Shown here: positions 35,352 to 45,078 of the stretch, in pieces
How the letters are laid out: each line of letters opens with the position of its first letter
Position numbering within the stretch: the stretch's first letter is position 1
Source: Daedaleopsis sinensis
Lineage: Eukaryota; Basidiomycota; Agaricomycetes; Polyporales; Polyporaceae
NCBI GenBank assembly: GCA_033807695.1
Contig: CM066303.1
Location: 4,154,001-4,218,000 of the forward strand
Direction of reading: 5' to 3'
Length of the DNA stretch: 64,000 nucleotides
Notes under the pieces: model-generated
Databases searched by the model: none
Seen by the model: only the letters and a program-made list of their open reading frames with translations
What the model was told of the DNA's origin: nothing
Made by a program: the position numbers and the translations under genes

Positions 35352-38300
35352 TTAGCTCGGCGCGTCCGCAAACGTGAACGCGCCTTCATTCGCGGTGAGG
35401 AACGAGTTCATGTCGTGATATGCGCTGACTCGTTGCAGGAATTCGAACTCGCCGCGGCATTCCCACCATCGGCGGTATCTCGTGCACTTCAGCAACACAT
35501 GGGCTCGATCCTGCAGTACGCCGCAGTCCGGACAGTTCGTAGGCTCATCCGGAAAGAAGCGCCTTCGGAACGACCCAAGCGGCGCATGGTCCAGGACTGT
35601 CCGGCAAAAGCGTGCCATGGACGACGTCGAGTGCCCATGCGCTTTGAGCGCTGGGCTGGAAAGTTTGTGATCCGGTGAGTCAAATACCCGCAGCCGCAGG
35701 AAGTTGAGCCCCCGGTACGTCGGTGACATCCTGTACTCATCACGCCAGTCTGCTTTCAGCTGAACTGCCAGCAGGTGGCGTGCATGGGCAAGAGAGCACT
35801 CATCCCGGTCTAGAGGTAAGTCCGCGGCTTTCTTCGCGTCCATATCCACGAGCTCATTCCACTCGATTCCCATATGTGATGGGCACCAGTGGAACACGAT
35901 CTTGCGTCGGACGTCACGCTCAAGCCACTCGCGGACGTTACGGCATGCCACCACCGACACCAGCTGTTGCCCGTGCAAGCTCGGGTCCAGCAGTGTCTTG
36001 AGTGCCGACTCGTTGTCGGCTACCACATGAATGGTCTCGCACGGTTGTTTCGTCGCGAACGCGATGCCCATGCCCGCTGCGACCATCTCCGCGTCGTAGG
36101 ATGTGCCTCGACCGCACGCTATTCCGCGCTTCGTCAACAGCCGCCCGGCGCGGTACGCACGGAATGCAGCCCCAGTTCTGCACCGCGGCTTGGGGAATAG
36201 TGATCCGTCACAGAAGATGGTGACGGCTCGCCGATCCGCTACCGCCTCGTTCAATCTCGGTGCCAGCGTGCCCTCGACCCACGCCTCAAGCTCGTCCGAT
36301 CCCTTTTTGGGATGCTCCAGGTGCCAGGTGAGTCTGTCCCGGTACATGTCCATTACACGCCCCCCCGGCCGCGCCTCTGCATGTAGCGGTACGAACTCCT
36401 CTGTGCATACTTTGCCAGCGAAGTCTACCGCTACAAGAGGGTTATCCGCTGAGTCTGGTCCAGTTCCCATGGGGAATGCGACGTCTGGCGCGAGGTGGTT
36501 GCACACCCACGGATTGGGCAGCGCCGCCAGTATGGGGTGTGACGCCATAAGCGTGTTTGCGCGCAAGCCCGTCCTGTTGACGAGCTTTTCGATGTGCAAC
36601 CGCACCGGCGGCAGCCCTGCCAGGACTTCCGTGCCTCCGGTTGGTGAGGTGCGGAACGCGCCGGTGATCCAGCGCGCCGCCGTGTTCTGCGCTTTTCGCA
36701 GGAACTCCACATGGTACTTGGTGCCCTTGCGCTGGTACCATAGTTGGCATCCGTAGGTCATTAGAGGTAGCACACACGATATATACAGTACTCGTCGCTG
36801 CTTCGGCGGCATTCCTTTAATTGAATTGCCCAGCATCAGCAGTGACTGCGCTGTACTGGCCGCGCGTGAACCATAAAAGCGCACGTGCTGTCGAAACGTC
36901 AGCCGGCGGTCCATGTAGAAGCCTAGGTGCCTTAGCACCGGTACCGGCTTCAGCGGTGTGTCGCCCGTGAATGGTGCTTCACCGAGGTCTAGCACTGGGT
37001 CAGCCTTCTTCCTGGTGAAGTGGCACGCCTCCGTCTTATCATGTTCGACTCGGAGTCCAACACGTTCAAACTCTGATATTGTTCTACGGTATTCCTGCTG
37101 GAGTACCTGAACGTTTCCATCCAGCGTAGCTCTGGACACCGACCAGAGCCCGTCATCCACAAAGAACTGCAGCCATGGGTGTCCCCCAGTGCCGTCTTGA
37201 TCCACCGGGCATAGTCTGTATATTACCGGTGCAATGTATAGATTGGCTAGCGGTGGCGACAGAGCAGAGCCCTGTACCACCCCGACCTCTACTGCCTCAA
37301 ATGAGGGTGATGTGAACGTGTCCCATCTATACACAGTTGTCCGGCCACTGAGATAGTGGCTTAAAAATTTGATCAGTGTTTTGCTGAACCCCTGCTTGCT
37401 CAGAATACCGAGCAGCATCCGGTGATTCACAGACGGATAGAATTGTGCAACATCGAAGGCCAGCACTGATGTGTCTAGCCCCCGTGCCCATCCCTGCCGT
37501 ATCCGATGTACTAGCAGCATGCCAGCATCCACAGTCGAGTGTTGCTTTGTCCCGCCGAACTGAGCCGGGTGAAATGCGCCCCACTTCTGTCCCTCGTAGT
37601 GCAGGCGTGCAGCGAGCACCTTCTCACATAGTTTCCCAAGGCAGCTAAGCAGCACTATTGGGCGATATGACTTAAGGCGCGAGTAATCATCCTTCTTGGG
37701 CTTGGGGATGATCACCGACACTGCCTCCTTGAACTGAGCTGGCCAGTAAGCCAGCTCAATGCACGCATTAAACAGGCGGCGGAGAATAGTACCGCATACC
37801 TCATGTTTCACGAGCGCTGACACATATGGCCATCGCAGGTGGTCCGAGCCCGGAGCTGACCGTCCCGAGACATCAGCAACAGCATCGAGCAGCTCCTGTG
37901 TCGATATCTCTGGGAAGCCACGCTCCTCAGTTTGGGGAATGTCATCTAGGAATGACATGTCCACCTCGCGCTGCGCGGCCGAGTTGTATGTGGAGTTGAC
38001 CGCCTCCCATAGCTCGTCCAGCTCTACCAGCGGGTGTCCCTCGTGCACGAGAGACTTATACATTGGCAGCGATCGGGGTTTGGTCCATGAGACCACATCC
38101 CACACCCGCTTGCCCTTCTCGCACGCTGCTGCGATGCGTTCCTCAAAAAACTCGGCTTTCGCCGCTTTGACCGCCCGCTTGAACGTGCGGCGTGTTTCCG
38201 CAGTGCGGTGATGTCTGAACATAGTGAGTGCGTGTGCGCACTCACCGTTCCACCACCTCTTAGACCGCGACGATACGCGCGGTGCCACAGCATGTGCGTC

Positions 38301-39185
38301 CCATGCAGCCCGCACGGCTGCTAGGATAGCATCACACGTCTGCTGGATGTCATCTCGTGTGCTGAGTTCGACCTCCACCTTTGCAACACCATCCACCATG
38401 TCCTTAATGAACTCCCGTTCAGCCTCGGACTTGCGCTTGATGGTTGGTGGCAGCGATTTTTCCCACCAGCCCACCTCGAGCGATGTGGACAGTACGGCGT
38501 GATCAGAGAGCCCGCGCCCGTCGAGGTCTACATGGGCTTGGACTTCACCACTAGCCACACGGTCAGACGGTGCCCAGACCAGGTCCGGTACCGTACTCCG
38601 CAGTGCCGCATTGTGCGGCCGATGTGTAGGTGCCCCATCTGAGTTGACAAGGCTGAGGCCTATCCCCGACATGAGGTTGATCAAATCGATCGCTCGAGGA
38701 CTTTCGTGTGGTGCATCCGGCTCCCATGCCGTGGAATGCAAGTTGAAGTCACCTGCAACCAAATCGAGCGGTGGCAGTTCCGCAGCGTGATCTTGCAGCC
38801 AGCTCAGTGCTGTGCTGCGCTCGTCATTATACACATTCAGGTAGTAGTGTACCTGTCTGTCCACTGTCAGAGACATCAGCAGCATATCACGATGATCCAC
38901 CACATGCGCGCAAAGCTGAGGACGCAGATCCATCAGCTCGCGGTTTACATATGCGCATACCCTTGCCGGCGACCGAGTTTCCAGCAGCAGCCAGGCCGGG
39001 TGTATCTGCGTCCCTATTAGAGTCTCCCCTCGCGGATCCGAGTTGGATACTACCGTTTTGATTGGGCCGTAGTACGGCTCCTGCACGAGGATCACATCGC
39101 ACTCGCCAACCAATGACTCAAGTATGAAATGCGATTGGCTAGGTGTGTGGTTCACATTGTGGGAGATGACGCGCACTTTGCGCAT
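35352..39185 (-). CDS. LINE ORF2: APE endonuclease / reverse transcriptase / RNase H
   Basis: This 1277-residue polyprotein nicks target DNA and copies the element RNA by target-primed reverse transcription. Residues 1-235 are an APE-type endonuclease with SHNVN, VQEPYYG, VAGDFNLHSTAW and GLSDHAVL. RT spans roughly 490-760: KPKKDDYSRLKSYRPIVLLS, VLAFDVAQFYPSVNHRML, VGVVQGSALSPPLANLYIAP and the catalytic box FVDDGLWS (FVDD in place of the commoner FADD). RNase H (about 985-1115) shows FCDGS, YDAEMVAAG, VADNESAL and ELVDMDAKKA, so all four acidic residues are present. A C-terminal zinc finger reads CPDCGVLQDRAHVLLKC. The ATG is the first codon after two in-frame stops ending ORF1. Stop TAA is at 35352-35354. 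Confidence 0.95.
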   Translation of the reverse strand: MRKVRVISHNVNHTPSQSHFILESLVGECDVILVQEPYYGPIKTVVSNSDPRGETLIGTQIHPAWLLLETRSPARVCAYVNRELMDLRPQLCAHVVDHRDMLLMSLTVDRQVHYYLNVYNDERSTALSWLQDHAAELPPLDLVAGDFNLHSTAWEPDAPHESPRAIDLINLMSGIGLSLVNSDGAPTHRPHNAALRSTVPDLVWAPSDRVASGEVQAHVDLDGRGLSDHAVLSTSLEVGWWEKSLPPTIKRKSEAEREFIKDMVDGVAKVEVELSTRDDIQQTCDAILAAVRAAWDAHAVAPRVSSRSKRWWNGECAHALTMFRHHRTAETRRTFKRAVKAAKAEFFEERIAAACEKGKRVWDVVSWTKPRSLPMYKSLVHEGHPLVELDELWEAVNSTYNSAAQREVDMSFLDDIPQTEERGFPEISTQELLDAVADVSGRSAPGSDHLRWPYVSALVKHEVCGTILRRLFNACIELAYWPAQFKEAVSVIIPKPKKDDYSRLKSYRPIVLLSCLGKLCEKVLAARLHYEGQKWGAFHPAQFGGTKQHSTVDAGMLLVHRIRQGWARGLDTSVLAFDVAQFYPSVNHRMLLGILSKQGFSKTLIKFLSHYLSGRTTVYRWDTFTSPSFEAVEVGVVQGSALSPPLANLYIAPVIYRLCPVDQDGTGGHPWLQFFVDDGLWSVSRATLDGNVQVLQQEYRRTISEFERVGLRVEHDKTEACHFTRKKADPVLDLGEAPFTGDTPLKPVPVLRHLGFYMDRRLTFRQHVRFYGSRAASTAQSLLMLGNSIKGMPPKQRRVLYISCVLPLMTYGCQLWYQRKGTKYHVEFLRKAQNTAARWITGAFRTSPTGGTEVLAGLPPVRLHIEKLVNRTGLRANTLMASHPILAALPNPWVCNHLAPDVAFPMGTGPDSADNPLVAVDFAGKVCTEEFVPLHAEARPGGRVMDMYRDRLTWHLEHPKKGSDELEAWVEGTLAPRLNEAVADRRAVTIFCDGSLFPKPRCRTGAAFRAYRAGRLLTKRGIACGRGTSYDAEMVAAGMGIAFATKQPCETIHVVADNESALKTLLDPSLHGQQLVSVVACRNVREWLERDVRRKIVFHWCPSHMGIEWNELVDMDAKKAADLPLDRDECSLAHARHLLAVQLKADWRDEYRMSPTYRGLNFLRLRVFDSPDHKLSSPALKAHGHSTSSMARFCRTVLDHAPLGSFRRRFFPDEPTNCPDCGVLQDRAHVLLKCTRYRRWWECRGEFEFLQRVSAYHDMNSFLTANEGAFTFADAPS

Positions 39186-39188
39186 CTA

Positions 39189-41681
39189 CTAGTCCATCTC
39201 CTGATCACCGTCCTGCGCCCCCGAGTCGTCATCCCGACGCTCGGTCCTACGCCCATTCGAACCCCCCTGCCTGCGAGTGTCTGCGTTACGTGCACGCTGT
39301 CGCTGCTGCTGGGAGGATGTGTGAGCGTCCTGCGTGATGAACTCGACGCTAGACGCGAAACGCACCGATGGACCCGCACGAGCGGGCTGCGGGTTAGCTG
39401 GGGCCGCCGCCGCCGTCCGCGAGGCCCTGCCCGGTTGCGGCAACGGCCGATGAGACTGCCACCACGACATGTCGTGTCGGTGCAGGTAGTAGGGGCACTC
39501 GCGCGCCGTGGCGCGGTGTGCCTGTCCACAGTTGATGCAGCGTGGCGGGTGCCCGCACGACGGCGTGTCGGACCCACGACAGCAGCTCGCAAGTGTGCGG
39601 TGGTGGCGGACGTCATGCGGCTCACCGCAGAGCTCGCACGCAGCCGAGTGGGCACGGCAGAGAGCCTGCGGGTGGCCCCAGCGCAGGCACGACGAGCACT
39701 GGGGCACGCGAGGTCGATCCTCCATGGCTTGAGTCGGCCGCGCGCCATTCCGGAACGTGACCCGGGTGCCGAGCAGCGCGCGGAGACGTGCACGCGACGA
39801 CGTGTCGGAGAACTCGACGACGAGCGTCGTCGTCGACGATCCAGGCGTCGGCGTGATCCAACTCACGCGCCGCACCAGGTGCCTCACCGCGTCCCACTGA
39901 GGGGACGTTGCAAGGGCCTCCTCCGCGACCTGCTGGGCGTCGAGCGGGTTGCCGTTCTCGTCTAGCCGACTGACTGCTCGCCAGCACGCCTGCGACGTAA
40001 CAGTGAATCTCTCCACCGCTACGCCCGCAGTCGCCTCGGTGGAGCCGCCCCAGTTGCGTGTCGTGGCCACTTGGCGGACCACGTCCTCCACGCCCTCCGG
40101 CGGCTGCTGCACGAATTGGATGTACAGGTGGCCTGACCTGGTCCAGTCGGCGGATGACGCGCGGACTCCGCGCATCCGTTCATCGTTGTGTCGAGCCAGT
40201 GCCTCGTTGATGGCACCGACGACTGCCAGGGATCCTACCCGCGCCTCTGCCGGGACCGGGGCGGGGAACCGAATGTAGATGCGGCGCGACGCCCCAGCCG
40301 GGCCGCGCACACGCCTCCGCTTGGTCTGCTGCCGCTTGACCTCGGCCTCGAGCCGCGAGCTTGCTCGTGACGATGCGCGCGACGGTCCACGCGACGGGTT
40401 CGGTGACGGAACACGGGCTGACCCGCGTCGCGTGTCCATGTTCGGTGACGGCGTTCGCGATTGGGCGGCTTCAGCGTAGGACCGCTGGCCTGACGACGAC
40501 GCGTACGCGTCACTGATGTTGAGGATGTGTTCGAGAGTGGCGTTGGGGTAGCGCCGCATGAGCCGTGCCACCGTTCTGGGGTTCGGAGCGTCGGGGGCGT
40601 CGGGTGCCACGTCGGCGGCCCAGCCCTCGCTTGACGAGGTCGAATACGCTCTTCCGCGTTTGCGCATAGGCTCCGCAGCGGGCGGGGGCGGCGGAGGTGT
40701 GATGTCGCGGGCCCGGGCCTTGCCCTTGCCCTTGTCGTTCTTCTTCCGAGTGTTCGAGGACCGGGACTCCGGCCTGGACGATGGGGTGACGGCACGCGAT
40801 TGCGCGGCGAATGACACGTCGGTGAGGTCGCCCGGCGCGAAGATGGAGTCGCTCTCGAGCATCTCGACATCTCCGCGCTGTTCGCGAACGTTCGGTGGCT
40901 GCGCCTTGGCGCTGGAGGAGGCGCCAGCGCCAGTTGGCGCTGGTGAGCTGGCAGTCGCGGTGGCCGTCGGAGGGGGGGCGTCCGCAGGTCGGAAAAGCGG
41001 CCGTGGAGGGCGATCCACCAGGCCGTATTCTGACAACACAGATGAGTAGTGACGCGGGTCGAGGCTGAGACCCCGAACGAACGTGTCCGCGAGTTCCATG
41101 TTGAGCGCGTCGAGCGCATTCGCGATGGGCCGGTATGTCTCCTCGACCTGTCGCATCGTTTCGTCCGTTTCACCCGCCGCGATTAGTTCGGCGCGAGCGT
41201 GGCGAAATAGCATAGTTATGTCGTGGAGGGCCTCGGTCGCCATCCGTGTGACGGTGTTCCACGAGTCCCTGGGTGAGAGATGGAGTGCCTGGGAGTACTC
41301 GACCACAGCGTTGTGAACAAAGCTGGGGTCGAGTTCTTGCCCGTCCCAGCTGTCAGCGCCCACGGAGGGGACCGGCGTGCTCACCGGTGCGTGGGTTGGC
41401 AGTTGTGCCGCTCGGATGGTGTCGTTGTCCAGATCGAGCTCTGCTTCCATGTTGTAATCGTCATCTTCTTCCTCGTTGGTGCCGTAACTGAGCTCTTCGT
41501 CGTGGGACTCGGTGCCAGTGCGGCTTCGATCTCGGTCCAGTGCGTGGGGTGGCAGTGACCGAGTGCGTCGCTGCGGGCTGCGACTTTCGGAGTGGGCGCT
41601 GGACCGCGACCGCGGGCGGTCGCCGTCGAGCGGGCTTGGCCTACTGCCCCCTAAGGCCATTGTTGACTTGTCGGGAGACAT
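39189..41681 (-). CDS. LINE ORF1: gag-like RNA-binding protein with zinc knuckles
   Basis: An 830-residue ORF1 protein, expected to coat element RNA in the RNP. It begins MSPDKSTMALGGSRPSPLDG, followed by a long Ser/Arg/Pro-rich, disordered half with RSRSSAHSESRSPQRRTRS and acidic NEEEDDDYN. A basic stretch KRQQTKRRRVRGPAG lies near residue 440. The C-terminal third (about 660-735) has a zinc-knuckle array: CSSCLRWGHPQALC, CELCGEPHDVRHH and CINCGQAHRATAREC. It ends QDGDQEMD and then TAG TAG, immediately followed in the same frame by the ORF2 ATG. No frameshift or internal stop is seen. Confidence 0.92.
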   Translation of the reverse strand: MSPDKSTMALGGSRPSPLDGDRPRSRSSAHSESRSPQRRTRSLPPHALDRDRSRTGTESHDEELSYGTNEEEDDDYNMEAELDLDNDTIRAAQLPTHAPVSTPVPSVGADSWDGQELDPSFVHNAVVEYSQALHLSPRDSWNTVTRMATEALHDITMLFRHARAELIAAGETDETMRQVEETYRPIANALDALNMELADTFVRGLSLDPRHYSSVLSEYGLVDRPPRPLFRPADAPPPTATATASSPAPTGAGASSSAKAQPPNVREQRGDVEMLESDSIFAPGDLTDVSFAAQSRAVTPSSRPESRSSNTRKKNDKGKGKARARDITPPPPPPAAEPMRKRGRAYSTSSSEGWAADVAPDAPDAPNPRTVARLMRRYPNATLEHILNISDAYASSSGQRSYAEAAQSRTPSPNMDTRRGSARVPSPNPSRGPSRASSRASSRLEAEVKRQQTKRRRVRGPAGASRRIYIRFPAPVPAEARVGSLAVVGAINEALARHNDERMRGVRASSADWTRSGHLYIQFVQQPPEGVEDVVRQVATTRNWGGSTEATAGVAVERFTVTSQACWRAVSRLDENGNPLDAQQVAEEALATSPQWDAVRHLVRRVSWITPTPGSSTTTLVVEFSDTSSRARLRALLGTRVTFRNGARPTQAMEDRPRVPQCSSCLRWGHPQALCRAHSAACELCGEPHDVRHHRTLASCCRGSDTPSCGHPPRCINCGQAHRATARECPYYLHRHDMSWWQSHRPLPQPGRASRTAAAAPANPQPARAGPSVRFASSVEFITQDAHTSSQQQRQRARNADTRRQGGSNGRRTERRDDDSGAQDGDQEMD

Positions 41682-41797
41682 TTTGACCCTTGAAAGGGGA
41701 CGGATGGAGGGGGGAAGGGGGTGTGCTGGCAGACTTCACGGGGCCAGGCAGCAGGCGTCTAAGCAGATGATGGTGGTAGAGGATCAAGGAGCGGCTG

Positions 41798-41813
41798 GCG
41801 GCTCTAACGATCT
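41798..41813. repeat. Target-site duplication of the LINE, right copy
   Basis: GCGGCTCTAACGATCT abuts the element's 5' end and matches 35140-35155 at all 16 positions. Confidence 0.93.
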
Positions 41814-41956
41814 CCATTCGTGTGAGGAATGTTGCCGCAGGATCGAGGGCAGATATGCGGGCCACGGCTGGTGCCAAGACCGCCGATCGAGGTGCCATCT
41901 CGCAGGCGGCGGAGACGGCGGTTCGAGGTTCTACCTCGTGTGCCTGCACATCAGGA

Positions 41957-42131
41957 ATATGTCAAGTCTACTTGGGCCACTTGGCCAAGTACGACAAGGG
42001 CAGACAAGTTAGCCCAAGTCAAGCAAGTGTATCACTTGTACCAAGCTATGTGGGTTTTCTTGGACCAAGTAAATGAGCTTGGCCAAATGCGAGCAAGTTC
42101 AGTAAGCTCACTCGCAAGTGCACTCACAAGT
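41957..42131. repeat. CAAGT/ACTTG-rich array
   Basis: About twelve CAAGT or ACTTG pentamers occur in both orientations within 175 bp, irregularly spaced. A similar array lies at about 45052-45137. Such paired arrays resemble subterminal transposase-binding repeats of DNA transposons, but no autonomous ORF is seen between them. Confidence 0.6.
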
Positions 42132-42462
42132 CTGATATCAAATGATCACACTAGGAGCATTACGACAGGCAGGTACACCAAACTAGTGATTTATTCAACG
42201 AATGATATATACACAGACACGGGTAGATAAACACGACACTACTAGGGGAACTGACTGATGAATAGCGACTTCGATACACAACGAGAGGAGTCGGTTGAGG
42301 ATGGGCACAGGCAAGAACCGAGACAAACAGCAGACGTACCTCGCACACCCTCCATTTCACTGTCCTGCCCAGCCGCGGGTCCTCGAGATGCACCAGGTGC
42401 TCCAAGAAACCGTCCTGCAGGCGTAAGTTTCCAGTCGGACTACCAGCTCTCTAGTCTCGGCT

Positions 42463-42618
42463 CCAGACCTTCTACAAGGTTCTCCCTCGCGCGCTTTTCT
42501 CACTACAGAGCAGGAGGAGGAGGAATGATGTCAGCGTAACAGATTTCGGAGGAGTTCCTGAACGGTTCCCACGGAGGAAGAGAAAAGCGCGCGAGGGAGA
42601 ACCTTGTAGAAGGTCTGG
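42463..42618. repeat. 39-bp perfect inverted repeat (fold-back)
   Basis: 42463-42501 and 42580-42618 are exact reverse complements over 39 bp (starting CCAGACCTTCTACAAGG), with a 78-bp purine-rich loop. Because the arms are identical, the same peptide frame appears on both strands. Confidence 0.92.
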
Positions 42619-42650
42619 TGTGTTTCGGGCTCGGGCGGTCGATCCGTGAC

Positions 42651-42678
42651 CCCGAGGTCACCTCGGGGTGACCTCGGG
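42651..42678. repeat. Short GC-rich inverted repeat
   Basis: CCCGAGGTCA at 42651-42660 and TGACCTCGGG at 42669-42678 form a 10-bp perfect stem with an 8-base loop. Confidence 0.7.
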
Positions 42679-43339
42679 CATGGGCTGTGACCAACGCATT
42701 TGGCGTATTTATCGCAACATAAAACGCTTTTTCATGCTTCAAAGACTACCAGAGCAGTTCAGACTATGTTTCTGAGGTGCTGACCACGAAAATGAGACAT
42801 AACGAGGACATCTGACCAGGAAGAAGTGTGGAAGAGGTTTGTCGTGAACGCATTGGCTATAGGCGCTCGTGCGCACGCAGAAGCGCTCGATCTCTGGCCT
42901 ACGCATATGCACGACGGTCTCTTCTACAGTGAGTATTTCTCGTTGGAGATAGGTTATACAGCTTCCAATGCATCATCAAGAGTGCAAAGGCTGCTTTAAT
43001 AAAAACTGTGGCAATCACCAGACATAGAAGTGGGTGACGAGAATTAGAGCATCAATCAGGAGTATAGATGTTGTTCTAACATTAGCAAACTTTCATACAG
43101 GGTCCCATAACTGTCTCAAACAGTGCATGGTAAACATGGAAGCATACTTGGCGACAAATCTGCTTTCTCCATCCGGTGGAGATAACAGGGGAGGTATACT
43201 TGCCAAAGTGTGACCAGCTGTGATCTCTATTTTCGGTAATTCTCTGCTGACACACATCACGTGTCATCACATTGTCACGGCTCAACTAAATCGTCCCGAA
43301 ATGCACCAGACGTTCTGGAGGCAGCGCGCTTGCCGTCCT

Positions 43340-44095
43340 CCTCCAGAACGTCGTGGGAACGAGACTACCAGCTCTCGTCGATCCTCGCGCCTTTCCCCCC
43401 GCTGCTGCTGAAGTGCGGCAAGAAGGACCTGTTCGTGAATGACACGCTCAACTTCTCCGGGCGCATGTGAGGCCCGTGGTGCCGAGTTCGAGCGTGTCAT
43501 GATTCATTGCGGGGAAGAGGGAGTCCCAGTTCAGCGACGTACTGCGCATGCATCAGCAGACCCGCGAAAAGCTTATTGCGCTTAGTGGCGCTTATTTCAG
43601 CCAAATAAGCGTAGATAAGGTGTTAATCAGTAAGCGCACTTATCGCAGCTTAAATACCGCTTTTCTCTCCCCAACAATGAACCATCTGTGACTCCGCGCC
43701 ATCTTGACCGCTCATCGCGAAACTTTGCACACAGAACCGCAACATGCTTGGCCATGTTTGTACCAAGTTTCGACCCATTCTGACGACATGCAGCAATGCA
43801 GTGGGCTGATCATGGCAGAAGCAGCCAAATCTCAATAAGTGCGGTAAGCTTCTAAGCTTTTTGCACATCTGCTGATGTGGGCGTGCACAACAGGAGCAGT
43901 GGCGACGGAGAGCAGACTGTGCGCGCGCCGCGAAAGGGCCGCAGGTCCACTCGGGACAGCGAAGAGGACTGGGTGCGGATGGTGATCTTCTGCGAGTGGA
44001 GCCACCATGGCTACTCGCAGGTGCCGATGCTGATGCATGAGGCCCGGGTGGTGATCGACGACATCGCGGACTGGATCGCGGGCTTGTTCGGCTAG
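43340..44095 (+). pseudogene. Decayed alpha/beta-hydrolase (lipase/esterase-like) 3' fragment
   Basis: Two pieces match the C-terminal half of the hormone-sensitive-lipase-like alpha/beta-hydrolases common in Agaricomycetes. Piece one (about 43340-43470) reads YQLSSILAPFPPLLLKCGKK and DLFVNDTLNFSGRM, then breaks at TGA or a frame change. Piece two (about 43880-44095) reads EEDWVRMVIFCEWSHHGYSQ, with the catalytic-His motif WSHHGY, then EARVVIDDIADWIAGLFG and TAG. The pieces are separated by a 327-bp MITE-like insert (43551-43877). No N-terminal half with the oxyanion HGG or GxSxG is present. I infer a host gene fragment broken by mutation and insertion; functional expression is unlikely. Confidence 0.62.
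43551..43877. mobile_element. MITE-like element with imperfect ~45-bp terminal inverted repeats
   Basis: The left end begins CATCAGCAGA and the right end is TCTGCTGATG. The similarity continues inward as GCRAAAAGCTTA and a CRCTTATT block with several mismatches. It is 327 bp long, AT-richer than its flanks, and has no ORF. It interrupts the alpha/beta-hydrolase fragment. No clear target duplication is seen, so the outer limits are approximate. Confidence 0.55.
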
Positions 44096-45078
44096 CAGTG
44101 GGTGTGGCACACCTCGGGGCTCGGGGCTCGGCTTCAGAACTGCTGCGGCGAGAAGCCGCCAGAGACGGAGCGGCTTAGGCTGCGTGACGCGAAGACACTC
44201 CAGTCATCTGCAGACCCCGCATCGAGCACCAGGGCACGTTGGGTGGTGTCAGTGTATGCTCAGTCAGGCAGGAAGGAGAAGGCGAACCTCTTGATCGATT
44301 GATCAGCCATGCACGACTGTGCCTTGCCTTACCGCTGTACCGCCCACGGCCACCCCCACCCAACCACACTGTAACGAGGTAAATCATGAGGCGAACGGAG
44401 GATACGATAAAATGTGGAGTGACATAGTTAAAGTTACTCACCTTGAGATCCGAGCGAACACTCTCCTTCATGATGACACTGTCATCCCTTCCTGCACGCA
44501 CCGTGCACACGATCCGGCAGACGAGCCGGTGCCGCGAGCCTCGAGAACCCAGTCCTCCAAAAGGCCCTTTAGATTTGCGCAGCTCGACGAGCATGCCAAG
44601 CACCTTTTGTTGTCGGCCCTTGCCAAATCACCAGTGAGTCGACCCCAGCTACAGTGAGCCTTCCAGACATGGACAAAGTCATAGCCAAGACAACCAAGAA
44701 AAAAAGAAGAGACCAGGTAGACGAGTTGCAGGCAGCCGGCTAGACATAAGTAGCACCCAGAGAGAAGACTTCGAGAGAGTGGGGCTAGAGAGAGCGGGAG
44801 AGAGACGACGTGCAAACTTCGAAGTCGAACAGCGTCAATGTCTCCGGAAAGTGCCGGACTAGTTTAGGGCAAGCACAATATGCCGTATTTGGCTATTATC
44901 TAAGCGCTGTACGCACGTACTCTTGGTCAATGGTAAGTTTGTACTAGTAGAGCTACGGCGCAACACGGCTGTTATGTGTGTAGAGTACACACTTCTACAT
45001 ATTCTATATTCACCCTCACTTAGACAAAGAAATACTATGTACTGCCTACCAAGGAGGACCAAGTAAACCTACTTGGTA
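44096..45078. other. No gene recognised
   Basis: Open frames on both strands (for example minus 44175-44603 and 44468-44815) have no recognisable domain. The right end is the second CAAGT-rich patch. Confidence 0.4.

Larger units (their letters stand above)
35156..41797 (-). mobile_element. Full-length non-LTR (LINE) retrotransposon, Tad1-like
   Basis: A 6.64-kb element on the minus strand is bounded by a perfect 16-bp target duplication (35140-35155 and 41798-41813). It ends in a run of about nine T on the plus strand (to 35164), which is its 3' A tail. Order in the element's own direction: 5'UTR of 116 bp (41682-41797), ORF1 (41681-39189), ORF2 (39185-35352), 3'UTR (35351-35156). Both ORFs are uninterrupted over 830 and 1277 codons and all catalytic motifs are present, so this copy could be recent and competent. 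An APE endonuclease plus RT plus RNase H plus terminal zinc finger fits the Tad1/L1 group; the clade name is inference. Confidence 0.93.

Noticed and set aside
41957..42131. CRISPR-like array from repeated CAAGT
   Set aside because: Units are only five bases, in both orientations, with irregular spacing, in a eukaryotic genome.
42438..43376. 14-bp direct repeat GACTACCAGCTCTC at 42438 and 43363 as a target duplication
   Set aside because: The intervening DNA has no transposon ends at these positions; probably chance or a small duplication.
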